DNA of 17,958 bases from ZC4RG35 sp964388105 (GCA_964388105.1 CAYLYQ010000042.1:1-17958), one strand, 5' to 3'. Positions 1 to 7,091 are shown, counted from the stretch's first letter. Program-made: numbers and translations. The notes: a model not told the origin generated them from the letters alone.

Positions 1-650
1 GCCCGGGCCAGCTCGATTGCCTTCTCCGCGAACTCCGGGGCCTGCTTGCGTTCGATCCCGACCACGACCGAGTCGACCCTCGGCGCCGGATAGAACACCT
101 GGGACGGCACCCGGAAGAGCACCTTGGCGCTGCCGTGGATCCCGACGACCACCGACGGCAGTCCGTATTCGTCCTCACCGGCCCGAGCGGCCAGGCGTTC
201 CCCGACCTCACGCTGCACCATGACCACCAGACGAACCACCGCCGGGACGCCCCGGAGGACGTCCATGACCAACCCCGTGCCGACGTTGTAGGGAAGGTTG
301 GCGACGAGCACCCAGGGCGGGGCGCCGAGCTCGGAGGCGAAGTCGACGTCGGTGGCGTCGGCGAACCGGAGCTCCACGTCCAGGCCCGCGGTCACCTCTT
401 CGAGGACCGGGCGAAGACCCTCGTCGACCTCGTAGGCCACGACCTTGGCTCCGGCGGCTGCCAGCGCAGCTGTGAGGGTCCCGGTCCCAGCGCCGATCTC
501 GACGACGCTGTCACCCGGGCCGACTCCGGAGGCGGCCACGATGCGCCGCGTCACGTTGGCGTCGGCGAGGAAGTGCTGCCCGAGCCGGTGGCGCGGGGTA
601 AGGCCGTGACGGGCCAGGAGCCGGGCGATCTCGGAGCGACTCTGGCTCAC
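1..650 (-). CDS. rsmA: 16S rRNA (adenine1518/1519-N6)-dimethyltransferase RsmA/KsgA (3' end outside the window)
   Basis: SAM-dependent dimethylation of two adjacent adenines in the 3'-terminal hairpin of 16S rRNA, a late step of 30S assembly in the cytoplasm. The reverse frame is open from 650 to the window edge, giving about 216 residues of a family near 260-280. It shows QHFL (25-28), the SAM-binding EIGAGTGTLT (51-60), an acidic EVDE (74-77), the catalytic NLPYN (118-122), and a later FYPAPRVDS stretch, all typical of the KsgA/Dim1 family. The start is taken as GTG 650-648, which overlaps the tatD stop in a GTGA junction, so the two are probably translationally coupled. The order tatD-rsmA is common in Gram-positive bacteria. 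The C-terminal part lies left of base 1. The family call is very secure; the start is likely. Confidence 0.95.
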   Translation of the reverse strand, partial: MSQSRSEIARLLARHGLTPRHRLGQHFLADANVTRRIVAASGVGPGDSVVEIGAGTGTLTAALAAAGAKVVAYEVDEGLRPVLEEVTAGLDVELRFADATDVDFASELGAPPWVLVANLPYNVGTGLVMDVLRGVPAVVRLVVMVQREVGERLAARAGEDEYGLPSVVVGIHGSAKVLFRVPSQVFYPAPRVDSVVVGIERKQAPEFAEKAIELAR

Positions 651-1393
651 GGCTGGAAGACCCTTTCGGCATTGGCCGTGGTCACCGAGGCGACATCGTC
701 GGTGGGGATCCCCCACACTCGCGCCAGCGCGGCCCCGACCAACGCGACCCAGGCCGGCTCGTTGCGCTCGCCCCGGTGCGGCGGTGGGGCGAGATAGGGG
801 GTGTCGGTTTCGACGAGCGCCCGCTCGGGTGGCACGAGTTCGGCGCCAAGGCGCACGGTGTCACCGGTCTCGAAGGCGACCACGCCCGAATAGGAGAACA
901 TGACGCCGAGGTCGAGGAACCGCCGCGTCCATTTCCGCCCACCGGTCCAACTGTGCAACACCGCCACCGCGGCCGCACCGGTCTCTTCGAGCACCTCGTG
1001 CACCTGGCCGAAGGCGTCGCGGCAATGGACGATGAGCGGCTTGCCCAGCGTCAGAGCCAGCTCGGCGTGGGCCTGGAACGACCGAAGCTGATCCTCCAGT
1101 GGGGAGTGCATGCGATACCGGTCGAGACCCGTCTCCCCTATGGCAGCAACACCCTGTGCGAGCGTTTGCAGCCGGGGCCACTGGTAATCGAAGCTGGAGG
1201 CGTCGTGCGGGTGGAGGCCCGCAGTCGGCAGCACCCGGCCGGGATAGGCTGCCGCCAGCTCGATCGAGGACATCGAGCTCTCGAGATCGACGCCCGGCGC
1301 CACGAGCCATGCGACGCTCTCGGCACGCTCCAACAGCTCCGACGGCGGCCGGCCGTCGAGTTGGAGATGGCAATGCGTGTCGACCCAGGGCAT
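647..1393 (-). CDS. tatD: TatD family metal-dependent hydrolase (deoxyribonuclease)
   Basis: TIM-barrel amidohydrolase-type nuclease of the TatD family; members are Mg-dependent 3'-5' DNases, though the in vivo substrate is often unclear. The 248 residues match the family length (about 255-265). Metal ligands are visible in order: DTHCHL (Asp5, His7, His9), HPH (61-63), IGETGLD (Glu87), IVHCR (His123), LHSWTG (His147) and ETDTPYL (Asp197). The start chosen is ATG 1393-1391, directly before the first metal motif. In-frame starts further upstream would run into the divergent abrB-like gene. No Shine-Dalgarno sequence is visible and a TACTGT -10-like box ends 7 nt before the ATG, so the mRNA may be leaderless. 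Its last 4 nt overlap the rsmA start. Confidence 0.93.
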   Translation of the reverse strand: MPWVDTHCHLQLDGRPPSELLERAESVAWLVAPGVDLESSMSSIELAAAYPGRVLPTAGLHPHDASSFDYQWPRLQTLAQGVAAIGETGLDRYRMHSPLEDQLRSFQAHAELALTLGKPLIVHCRDAFGQVHEVLEETGAAAVAVLHSWTGGRKWTRRFLDLGVMFSYSGVVAFETGDTVRLGAELVPPERALVETDTPYLAPPPHRGERNEPAWVALVGAALARVWGIPTDDVASVTTANAERVFQP

Positions 1394-1421
1394 CGGCGGG
1401 ACAGTAGGCTCCCACACCTCG
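1394..1421. promoter_or_regulatory. Very short divergent promoter between tatD and abrB-like gene
   Basis: Only 28 nt separate the two divergent ATG codons. The bases ACAGTAGGCT (1401-1410) contain two overlapping -10-like hexamers: TACTGT on the minus strand (1406-1401), 7 nt before the tatD ATG, and TAGGCT on the plus strand (1405-1410), 11 nt before the abrB ATG. No Shine-Dalgarno sequence is seen on either side. This would fit a bidirectional promoter giving leaderless or nearly leaderless mRNAs, a known habit of Actinobacteria. The boxes are matched by eye to TANNNT, so the call is tentative. Confidence 0.4.
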
Positions 1422-1652
1422 ATGGACTCCGGCATCACCAGGAAGATGGACGACCTCGGGCGAATCGTCATCCCCGCCGAGACGCGCCGTATGTTCAACA
1501 TCCGCGAGGGCGACCATCTCTACATCGCGGTCGAGGGCAACAACATCGTCCTCCGCAAGATGACCGACACGTGCACCTTCTGCGGGTCTGACCAGAACGT
1601 CAGCCAGTTCAAGGGCAAGGGGATCTGCAGCACCTGCCGCAGCCAGATCTAG
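1422..1652 (+). CDS. AbrB/SpoVT-like swapped-hairpin transcriptional regulator with Cys4 tail
   Basis: Small DNA-binding protein of 76 residues. Residues 4-45 form an AbrB N-terminal domain (GITRKMDDLGRIVIP, then a GD turn at 30-31 and the strand NIVLRKM), which dimerises as a swapped hairpin and acts as a transition-state or global regulator in Firmicutes. The C-terminal part differs from B. subtilis AbrB: it has CTFC (51-54) and CSTC (69-72), so CxxC-N14-CxxC, a probable zinc ribbon. The start is ATG 1422; an upstream in-frame ATG at 1377 lies inside tatD and adds residues not typical of the family. It sits opposite in direction between rsmI and tatD, as abrB does in Bacillus. The regulatory targets are unknown. 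Confidence 0.88.
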   Translation: MDSGITRKMDDLGRIVIPAETRRMFNIREGDHLYIAVEGNNIVLRKMTDTCTFCGSDQNVSQFKGKGICSTCRSQI

Positions 1653-1662
1653 CGACCGACCA

Positions 1663-2391
1663 CTAGCCCCCGTCGATCAACGCCTCGTAGACCTGCCGTC
1701 GTGAGACTCCCGACTCCGCCGCGGCCTTCCGGGCGGCCTCGGATGGCGACATCCCGGCTGACACCAGCTCCCTCGCCCGCAGGATCGCCGACTCGGGGTC
1801 CGACCCGGCATCGGGCCGGCCGGACACGACGAGCGTGACCTCGCCCTTGACGGGGTCGGGAAAGTGCTCCGCGGCTTCGCCGATCGGGCCGACCCAGGAC
1901 TCCTCGTACAGCTTGGTCAACTCCCGCGTCACTGCCACCGACCGATCCGGGCCCATCTCCGAAGTCAGATCGGCGACATCGTGGGCAAANNNNNNNNNNN
2001 NNNNNNNNNNNNNNNNNNNNNNNNNNNNNNNNNNNNNNNNNNNNNNNNNNNNNNNNNNNNNNNNNNNNNNNNNNNNNNNNNNNNNNNNNGCCAACCGCAC
2101 CAGCCACGCCCCCGGGTCGCTCACCACCGGCATGCCCGCGTCGGTCAAATAGGCGACGTCGCGCCCGGCGGCGAGGTGGGCGACGACCTCGGCGCTCCGC
2201 TCCTTTTCGTTCCCGGCGAACAGCGACCTGACCGGAGCCTCCACTCCCAGCCGGCCGAGGAGCTTTCCCGCCCGACGCGTGTCTTCGGCGTAGATCATGT
2301 CCACGGAAGCCAGTGCCTGGCGGAGGCGTTCGGAGACATCATCGAGGTTGCCGATGGGCGTCCCGCACACGTAGAGGCGGCCCTCATCCAT
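1663..2391 (-). CDS. rsmI: 16S rRNA (cytidine1402-2'-O)-methyltransferase RsmI (interrupted by assembly gap)
   Basis: SAM-dependent tetrapyrrole-methylase-fold enzyme that 2'-O-methylates C1402 in the decoding centre of 16S rRNA. Visible signatures are GTPIGNLDD (10-18), AEDTRR (35-40), TDAGMPVVSDPG (83-94) and, after the gap, RELTKLYEE and a KGEVTLVVSG strand. The middle, including the expected second SAM motif, falls in the N run. Both flanks are RsmI in the same frame, so the gene is intact as far as can be seen. The start ATG 2391 overlaps the end of the DUF192 gene by 8 nt. The stop lies 10 nt from the convergent abrB-like gene. A C-terminal helix-rich stretch (SEAARKAAAESGVSRRQVYE) is usual in the family. 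Confidence 0.93.
   Translation of the reverse strand: MDEGRLYVCGTPIGNLDDVSERLRQALASVDMIYAEDTRRAGKLLGRLGVEAPVRSLFAGNEKERSAEVVAHLAAGRDVAYLTDAGMPVVSDPGAWLVRLXXXXXXXXXXXXXXXXXXXXXXXXXXXXXXXXXXFAHDVADLTSEMGPDRSVAVTRELTKLYEESWVGPIGEAAEHFPDPVKGEVTLVVSGRPDAGSDPESAILRARELVSAGMSPSEAARKAAAESGVSRRQVYEALIDGG
1990..2089. other. Assembly gap (100 N) inside rsmI
   Basis: Exactly 100 undetermined bases, a standard placeholder length. It replaces the central part of rsmI between the SDPG motif region and the RELTK region. In RsmI homologues this interval is roughly 65 residues, while 100 N give only about 34 codons, so the true gap is probably near 200 bases. Confidence 0.97.
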
Positions 2392-2683
2392 GTGAGAGCC
2401 TCGTCCCCGGCGCCGGCGCTTCGGTGCCCTCCGGCAGCTCGACCATCCACCTGGCTCCGCGCACCCACAGCAGCCGGTTGGGACGAAGGACTGCGGAGCT
2501 CATCACCTCGAAGTCTCGCGCCAACGCGACAACGAGGAGCGGACGGTCCATGCCGAAGCCGTGCACCGAGGATCCGGGGATGACGATCGCCGCGCCGGGT
2601 TCGGATCGGCGAAGCCCGCGCCAACGCTCTCTGAAGCTCGCTGCCGTCCGCACGGGGCCGAAACCCGGGACCAGCAGCTCCAC
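2384..2683 (-). CDS. DUF192 family small protein
   Basis: A protein of 99 residues, start GTG 2683, with no signal peptide or membrane segment. The pattern is that of DUF192: an early RERWRGLRR (18-26), the strand AIVIPGSSVHGFGMDRPL (32-49) with the family's 'fxM..pl.vvfld' core, then VVALARDFEV and a VELPEGTEAPAPGTRL end. DUF192 has no firmly established biochemical role, so none is given here. It sits 9 nt after the metalloprotease stop and overlaps rsmI by 8 nt, which argues for one transcript of metalloprotease, DUF192 and rsmI. The family call rests on motif memory, not a search. Confidence 0.7.
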   Translation of the reverse strand: MELLVPGFGPVRTAASFRERWRGLRRSEPGAAIVIPGSSVHGFGMDRPLLVVALARDFEVMSSAVLRPNRLLWVRGARWMVELPEGTEAPAPGTRLSHG

Positions 2684-2692
2684 CGGAGAACC

Positions 2693-4012
2693 TCAGTCGA
2701 GCCCGTAGGCGGCCTTGATCATCTCGCCGACCTGCGGGTCGTCGGCGACGACGAAGTGCAGGTACCCACCCTGCTCGTCCACCCAGACGTAGTCCTCGTC
2801 TGCGATGGCCGTTCTCTGGAAGTCGAGCAGGGCGGAGCGCAGTTCCTGAAGGTCCTCGACCGTGTCACCGGCGTAGACCAGGACGAAAGCGGCGTTGCCG
2901 TTCCCGTCGTACCACTGGTGGTAGTAGTCGCCGCCCCACCCGTCGGACGCAACCAGCGAGCGGGACTCACCGAGGACCTGGTCGAACATGAGCCTCAGCC
3001 CCTGCTCGCCCCAGGTCGAGGTGACTACGAGCTCGTATCCCGGGATCTCGACGGGTCGGACCGAGATGGTGGCCGGAACGTCTCGCTCGAAGTCAGAAGG
3101 AGTGATCACCTGCTCTGTCGAGCCGGGCAGATCCGGCATCGTCCGGTAGGCATCGTTGACGCCGTCCCAACCGCCCCTTTCGTAGAGGGCTTGAACGAAA
3201 CCGAGTCCGGCCAGGTACGGGAAGAGCAGCGAGTCCTGGATGAACTGGGGCATCGAGTCGAGTATCGATCTGTCGGCCTGAAGCGACTCGGCGAGCAGCA
3301 GGCCCAGGTCGCGCTGGCTCAGAGTGCGCATCCAATGCAACTCGACGAGCGTCGCATCGCCCTCGATCAGGGCCAGGAAGGCCGTCGCCTCGTCCCACCG
3401 GTCGGTGTCGGCCATGTCGGTGCGGTCCGTCTCGAATCGGAAGTGCTGATCGGTGAGTGCGTGGGTGAGCTCATGCACCATCGTGCCTTGCTGGACGAGG
3501 CTCAAGCCCTCGGCCCTGGTGGGGACGACGATCTCGCGAACTTCGCCGTCGTAGAAGCCGGCGACTTGCTCCCCGTACAGGTCACGCAGCATCTCCTCGA
3601 GGTTGGAGCTGTCCGGAAGGAGGCCGAGCAGTCGATAGAGCGCCTGGTCGGCGGGAAGGTCCTCGAGTCCCTCGGCCACCGCCGCGAGGACCCGGCTCTG
3701 GAACTCGGCCTCTCCCACCACGGTGATCGTCGGCGTCTCCAGGAAAGGCAGGCCCCTTATCTCCTGGGTCTTGACCATCAGGTCCTCGAGTTGGGCGATC
3801 ACCTCATCGGGGAGATCGAGGCCGCTCAGATCGGGGACGGTGGTGGTCGTCACATCGGCGGGCTCGGTGGTGGAGGTCGAGCCGATCGAAGTCGAGGTCA
3901 CCGCACCGGCGCTGGTCGTGGTCGAGTCCTCTGTGGAAGAGGTGCACGCCGCGGCGAACAACGCAAGCGCGAGAGACCACGCCAGCAAGCGTCGGGACGA
4001 GGAGAACCGCAT
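2693..4012 (-). CDS. Secreted lipoprotein with HExxH zinc-metallopeptidase motif
   Basis: A protein of 439 residues. The N-terminus is a lipoprotein signal: RR at 7-8, a hydrophobic stretch 9-22 and AAAC with Cys23, followed by a Ser/Thr-rich linker to about residue 57, as in exported actinobacterial lipoproteins. The globular part has HELTHALTDQH (180-190), a zinc-binding HExxH, and an EGDA (217-220) 37 residues after the catalytic glutamate that could supply the third ligand, as in gluzincins. The likely role is cell-envelope proteolysis; the substrate is unknown and the specific family is not recognised. The start ATG 4012 is chosen because it begins the signal peptide; in-frame ATGs upstream add a non-signal sequence. 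It is the first gene of the leftward run that includes the DUF192 gene and rsmI. Confidence 0.82.
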   Translation of the reverse strand: MRFSSSRRLLAWSLALALFAAACTSSTEDSTTTSAGAVTSTSIGSTSTTEPADVTTTTVPDLSGLDLPDEVIAQLEDLMVKTQEIRGLPFLETPTITVVGEAEFQSRVLAAVAEGLEDLPADQALYRLLGLLPDSSNLEEMLRDLYGEQVAGFYDGEVREIVVPTRAEGLSLVQQGTMVHELTHALTDQHFRFETDRTDMADTDRWDEATAFLALIEGDATLVELHWMRTLSQRDLGLLLAESLQADRSILDSMPQFIQDSLLFPYLAGLGFVQALYERGGWDGVNDAYRTMPDLPGSTEQVITPSDFERDVPATISVRPVEIPGYELVVTSTWGEQGLRLMFDQVLGESRSLVASDGWGGDYYHQWYDGNGNAAFVLVYAGDTVEDLQELRSALLDFQRTAIADEDYVWVDEQGGYLHFVVADDPQVGEMIKAAYGLD

Positions 4013-4139
4013 TGGCCGCCAGGTTATCGGCGCGCAGGAATTGCGCCTTGAAGGGCCCCCTTCGGGCTCGTCCAGCCGGAGAAGGTCGTGGCGCCGCGTA
4101 ATGTCGCGCCGCGGGCACCTCCGTGGCCGTGAGCGGCAC
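4013..4139. promoter_or_regulatory. Divergent intergenic region with two inverted repeats
   Basis: This 127-nt region separates the divergent metalloprotease and MASE1-SpoIIE genes and must hold promoters for both. Two inverted repeats lie side by side: GGCGC-N9-GCGCC (4029-4047) and GAAGGG-CC-CCCTTC (4050-4063). They could be operators or an mRNA hairpin. No clear -10/-35 pair is seen, and no GTTT/GGGTAT pair like those found elsewhere in this locus. Confidence 0.35.
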
Positions 4140-5885
4140 ATGACGAGCACAACATCGACTTCTGCAACGGGAACCACCACGGATGGATACCGCGGCTCGT
4201 GGACCTGGCCCGCCGATCGACCCTGGGCCTTGTTCGCCTCGACCGCAGCCCTGTACGCCATGGGCTCGTTCGTTGCGTTGATCATGTTGCGAGAGTCCGG
4301 CCTGTCGGGGGTCTTCTTCATCCCGGCCGGAGTCACCGTGGGGTTCCTCTTGCGCACGGAACGGCGTCATTGGTGGCTGGTGATCCTGGGCGTCATTGCG
4401 GCGGAGACGAGCATGGACCTCCTGTGGGGCTTCGAGCCGAGAGAGGTCGGCTTCTACGTCGCCGCCAACTCGATCGAGCCCCTCGTCGGGGCCGCCATAG
4501 TCTCGGCCAAGGTCCGCTCATTGGACATGAGCCAGATTCGCCATCTCGGGTGGTTCTTGCTTGGCGCCGTCATCGCCGGACCGGCCATCGGAGCGGCCAT
4601 TGGGGCTCTGGGACCCGCGGTAGCGGGGACCGCCGACTTCGGCACCGTGTTCACCCAGTGGTGGCTCGGCGACGCTGTTGGTGTGGTCGTGGTCGGAGGT
4701 CTGATCCTGGCCTGGGGCTCCTCACCCGACCGTCTCGGGCTTGCCTCCCCCGCCGGGGCTGGCCTGATCCTCGGCTTGATCGCGATCACCTCCGCGGTGC
4801 TGTCCCGCTCCGATACCGAGCTCATGTTCCTGGTGATGATCGGCGTCGTCATCGCGGGCGCTGTGTTCGGAACGCGGGCAGTTGCCATCAGCGCGGTCGT
4901 CGTGTCGGCCACCGTGGCGGTTCACCTGCTGTTCGCGCGACTCACATTCGCCGGGACCACGGATCCGGTCAGTGCCCTGATGCTGCTGAAGATGAAGATC
5001 GGGACCTACGCCATGACCGGGTACCTGGTGGCGGCGGCGCAATCGGAGCGAACACGGGCAGAGCAACGAGCAACGCGGGACCGCCTGGCTTCCTTGTTCC
5101 TGCAGGAGGGCCTACTCCCGAAGCTCGATGTCCACTACCCCGGCATCGACGTGGCGGCGAAATACGAGGCGGCGAGCGACCAGATGCTCGCCGGCGGCGA
5201 CTGGTACGACGTCTACAAGCTGCCGGACGGTCGCATCGGCCTCACGGTCGGGGACGTCATCGGCCACGGCTTGGAGGCGGCCGTGTCGATGGGCAAGCTC
5301 AGGGCGGCGGTTGCCGCACTCGCTCGGCACGCCAGCAACCCGGGAGAGCTGTTGTCATTCCTCGACGTGGTTGCAAGCGGACCTGACGGCACGCGTTTCG
5401 CCACCGCAGTCTGCGCCACCCTGGACCCCGAGAGCGGGACACTCGAGTTCGCCTCGGCGGGCCACCTGCCGATGCTGATCAGCTCACCGGGATCCGAACC
5501 GGCTCTGATCACAGGGGGTCTCTCGGCACCCCTGAGCAACATGTGGGACGGCGTGCGGGATCACGAGACGATCCGCGTCCCCGATGAAGGGATGGTCGTC
5601 CTCTACTCCGACGGCCTCGTGGAGAAGCGCGGGGAGACCATTCAGGCCGGGCTGGACCGGCTCTTGGCCTCGATCGCCGCCCTCCACGAAGAAGATGCCG
5701 CCACCGTATGCGAGGGGATCTTCGCCGCGATGGGGGTCGCAGAGCAGCGGCACGACGATGTGGTCGTCCTGGTGTTGAAGCGGAGGGCAGTCGAAACCGA
5801 GGTTCAGGACTTGAAGACGGTCGCGGCCCGGAGCCACGCCGAAGCCCTGGTCGTTGACGACCCAGCGGGCACCCTCAGCCAGTAG
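4140..5885 (+). CDS. MASE1-SpoIIE: membrane-anchored PP2C-type serine phosphatase
   Basis: A protein of 581 residues. Residues about 29-300 form a multi-pass membrane sensor of the MASE1 type, with FFIPAGVTVGFLL (59-71) and WWLGDAVGVVVVGGLIL (174-190) as recognisable signatures. A short linker helix (301-320) leads to a SpoIIE/RsbU-type PP2C phosphatase (about 325-548). Its metal-binding acidic residues are all present: GGDWYDV (352-358), GDVIGHGLEA (371-380), YSDGLVE (489-495) and DDVVVLVL (539-546). Such enzymes dephosphorylate STAS antagonists to release a sigma factor; the STAS gene follows 176 nt downstream. The start is ATG 4140; an in-frame ATG at 4101 is possible and neither has a strong ribosome binding site. 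The signal sensed by MASE1 is unknown. Confidence 0.92.
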   Translation: MTSTTSTSATGTTTDGYRGSWTWPADRPWALFASTAALYAMGSFVALIMLRESGLSGVFFIPAGVTVGFLLRTERRHWWLVILGVIAAETSMDLLWGFEPREVGFYVAANSIEPLVGAAIVSAKVRSLDMSQIRHLGWFLLGAVIAGPAIGAAIGALGPAVAGTADFGTVFTQWWLGDAVGVVVVGGLILAWGSSPDRLGLASPAGAGLILGLIAITSAVLSRSDTELMFLVMIGVVIAGAVFGTRAVAISAVVVSATVAVHLLFARLTFAGTTDPVSALMLLKMKIGTYAMTGYLVAAAQSERTRAEQRATRDRLASLFLQEGLLPKLDVHYPGIDVAAKYEAASDQMLAGGDWYDVYKLPDGRIGLTVGDVIGHGLEAAVSMGKLRAAVAALARHASNPGELLSFLDVVASGPDGTRFATAVCATLDPESGTLEFASAGHLPMLISSPGSEPALITGGLSAPLSNMWDGVRDHETIRVPDEGMVVLYSDGLVEKRGETIQAGLDRLLASIAALHEEDAATVCEGIFAAMGVAEQRHDDVVVLVLKRRAVETEVQDLKTVAARSHAEALVVDDPAGTLSQ

Positions 5886-6061
5886 TCAGATCCGTTCGAC
5901 AACGAAGGCATGCGACCGCCGACAAATGCCCTCGAAAGCGCCTCTGGAACTGAGCCCACCCGGACCCTCGAGCCCCGTTTGCCCCCACCCCCCAGTGTTA
6001 AGCTCCCGCGCGGCTGCAAGCCTCGACAGGCACGTGTACGTTCCGACCGGTGGAGGAATCG

Positions 6062-6430
6062 ATGGATGAAGGCGAGGCCCGAGAGCTACTCACCGCTGAG
6101 CTGGAAACGCTCGCCGATGGCAGCGCCATAGTCCACGTGGTCGGGGAGATCGACATCTCCTCCGTCGCAGTGATGACCGACCAATTCAGGGAGATCGCCA
6201 ACGGTCACTTCCAGAACGTCATCCTCGACACCAGCGAGGTCACTTTCATGGACTCGAGTGGCCTTCACGGATTGATCGAGTGCAAGCGGATCCTCCATGA
6301 CGACGGGACCCGGATCATCCTGGTCTCGTCGAAGGCGGTGAAGCGCATCCTCGAACTCGTCTTCCCCGAGCCCCTTTTCGCCCTCCGCGTCGACTCTCTG
6401 GAAGAGGCGCTCGCCGCCGTCGACACCTGA
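6062..6430 (+). CDS. STAS domain anti-sigma factor antagonist (RsbV/SpoIIAA-like)
   Basis: A 122-residue STAS protein. In the partner-switching pathway the unphosphorylated form binds the anti-sigma protein and frees the sigma factor. The core is VHVVGEIDISS (24-34) followed by VILDTSEVTFMDSSGLHGL (53-71). By comparison with SpoIIAA, Ser66 of DSSG is the expected phosphorylation site and is intact. The start ATG 6062 is set by GGAGG at 6052-6056, five bases upstream; the in-frame GTG at 6050 overlaps that ribosome binding site. It lies downstream of the MASE1-SpoIIE phosphatase, its probable partner, and upstream of the ferritin-like gene. The upstream 176 nt (5886-6061) show no convincing promoter. 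Confidence 0.9.
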   Translation: MDEGEARELLTAELETLADGSAIVHVVGEIDISSVAVMTDQFREIANGHFQNVILDTSEVTFMDSSGLHGLIECKRILHDDGTRIILVSSKAVKRILELVFPEPLFALRVDSLEEALAAVDT

Positions 6431-6444
6431 ACTGGGCATCCGGC

Positions 6445-6470
6445 GTTTGTGACCTCCCGCGCGGAGGTAT
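6445..6470 (+). promoter_or_regulatory. Candidate SigB/SigF-type promoter before the ferritin-like gene, with inverted repeat
   Basis: GTTT (6445-6448), a 16-nt spacer, then AGGTAT (6465-6470). This matches the SigB/SigF-type consensus GTTT-N14-17-GGGTAT at all but one base, with the same spacer as the promoter of the sigma gene in this window. A perfect inverted repeat, ACCTCC-CGCGC-GGAGGT (6452-6468), overlaps spacer and -10 and could be an operator. A leader of about 20 nt would remain before the ATG at 6498. Confidence 0.55.
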
Positions 6471-6497
6471 GCATTCGGCACAGGCGAAAGGAGCCGA

Positions 6498-7091
6498 ATG
6501 AACGACGCCATGGTGAAGGAACTGCTCTACCAGGCCCTCGAAACCGAGCTTGGTGGCGTCCAGGTCTACCGCAAGGCCATCGAGTGCGCGGTCAACGAAG
6601 ACCTGAAGAAGGAGTGGGAGAAGTATCTGTCGGAGACCGAGACCCACGTTCAGATCGTCGGGCAGGTGTTCGACGAACTCGGCTTGGACAAGGAGACCGA
6701 GACCCCGGGACGCGCTGTCGTGCGGCACAAGGGCGAGGCCCTGGTCGAGGCAATGCAGATGGCACTCGACGCGGGTGATCCCACAACCGCGCAACTCGTT
6801 GCCGCCGAGTGTGTCGTTGAAGCTGAGACCAAGGACCACGCCAACTGGGAGCTGATCGGCCGCATCGCCGAGAAGTCCACCGGGAAGCAGAAGACCACCC
6901 TGACCGAGGCCTACGAACAGGTGGAAGAAGAAGAGGACATGCACCTGTATCACACAATGGGCTGGGCCCGGGAGCTGTGGATCGAAACGCTCGGCATGCC
7001 CGCGGTATTGCCTCCCCCGGAGGAGGAGAAGAAGGTTGTCACGGCCATCGGTGCCTCACGGGCCGAGCAGGCACGCGACGACATGCTCTGA
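6498..7091 (+). CDS. Ferritin-like diiron four-helix protein
   Basis: A 197-residue, wholly helical, acidic protein without signal peptide. It carries acidic and histidine pairs spaced as in ferritin-like diiron bundles: Glu15/Glu17 in helix 1, ETETH with Glu47 and His50 in helix 2, ECVVEAETKDH (104-114) in helix 3, and EEEEDMHLYH (143-152) with Glu146 and His149 in helix 4. The ExxH spacing suggests two iron sites. A role in iron sequestration or peroxide detoxification under stress is an inference. The ribosome binding site AAAGGAG (6485-6491) fits ATG 6498. It follows the STAS gene by 67 nt with its own probable stress-sigma promoter. The exact subfamily is not recognised; the long tail (170-197) is unusual. 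Confidence 0.78.
   Translation: MNDAMVKELLYQALETELGGVQVYRKAIECAVNEDLKKEWEKYLSETETHVQIVGQVFDELGLDKETETPGRAVVRHKGEALVEAMQMALDAGDPTTAQLVAAECVVEAETKDHANWELIGRIAEKSTGKQKTTLTEAYEQVEEEEDMHLYHTMGWARELWIETLGMPAVLPPPEEEKKVVTAIGASRAEQARDDML

Noticed and set aside
135..797. Plus-strand open frame opposite rsmA and tatD
   Set aside because: rsmA and tatD motifs are clear on the other strand; this is a shadow frame.
2561..4051. Long plus-strand open frame (496 codons) opposite the metalloprotease gene
   Set aside because: It is the mirror of a well-supported coding region with signal peptide and HExxH; the translation is rich in Arg/Gly/Val without domains. High-GC antisense artefact.
5977..6000. GTTT followed by GTGTTA upstream of the STAS gene as a third stress-sigma promoter
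   Set aside because: The -10 matches only three of six bases, so it cannot be told from chance.
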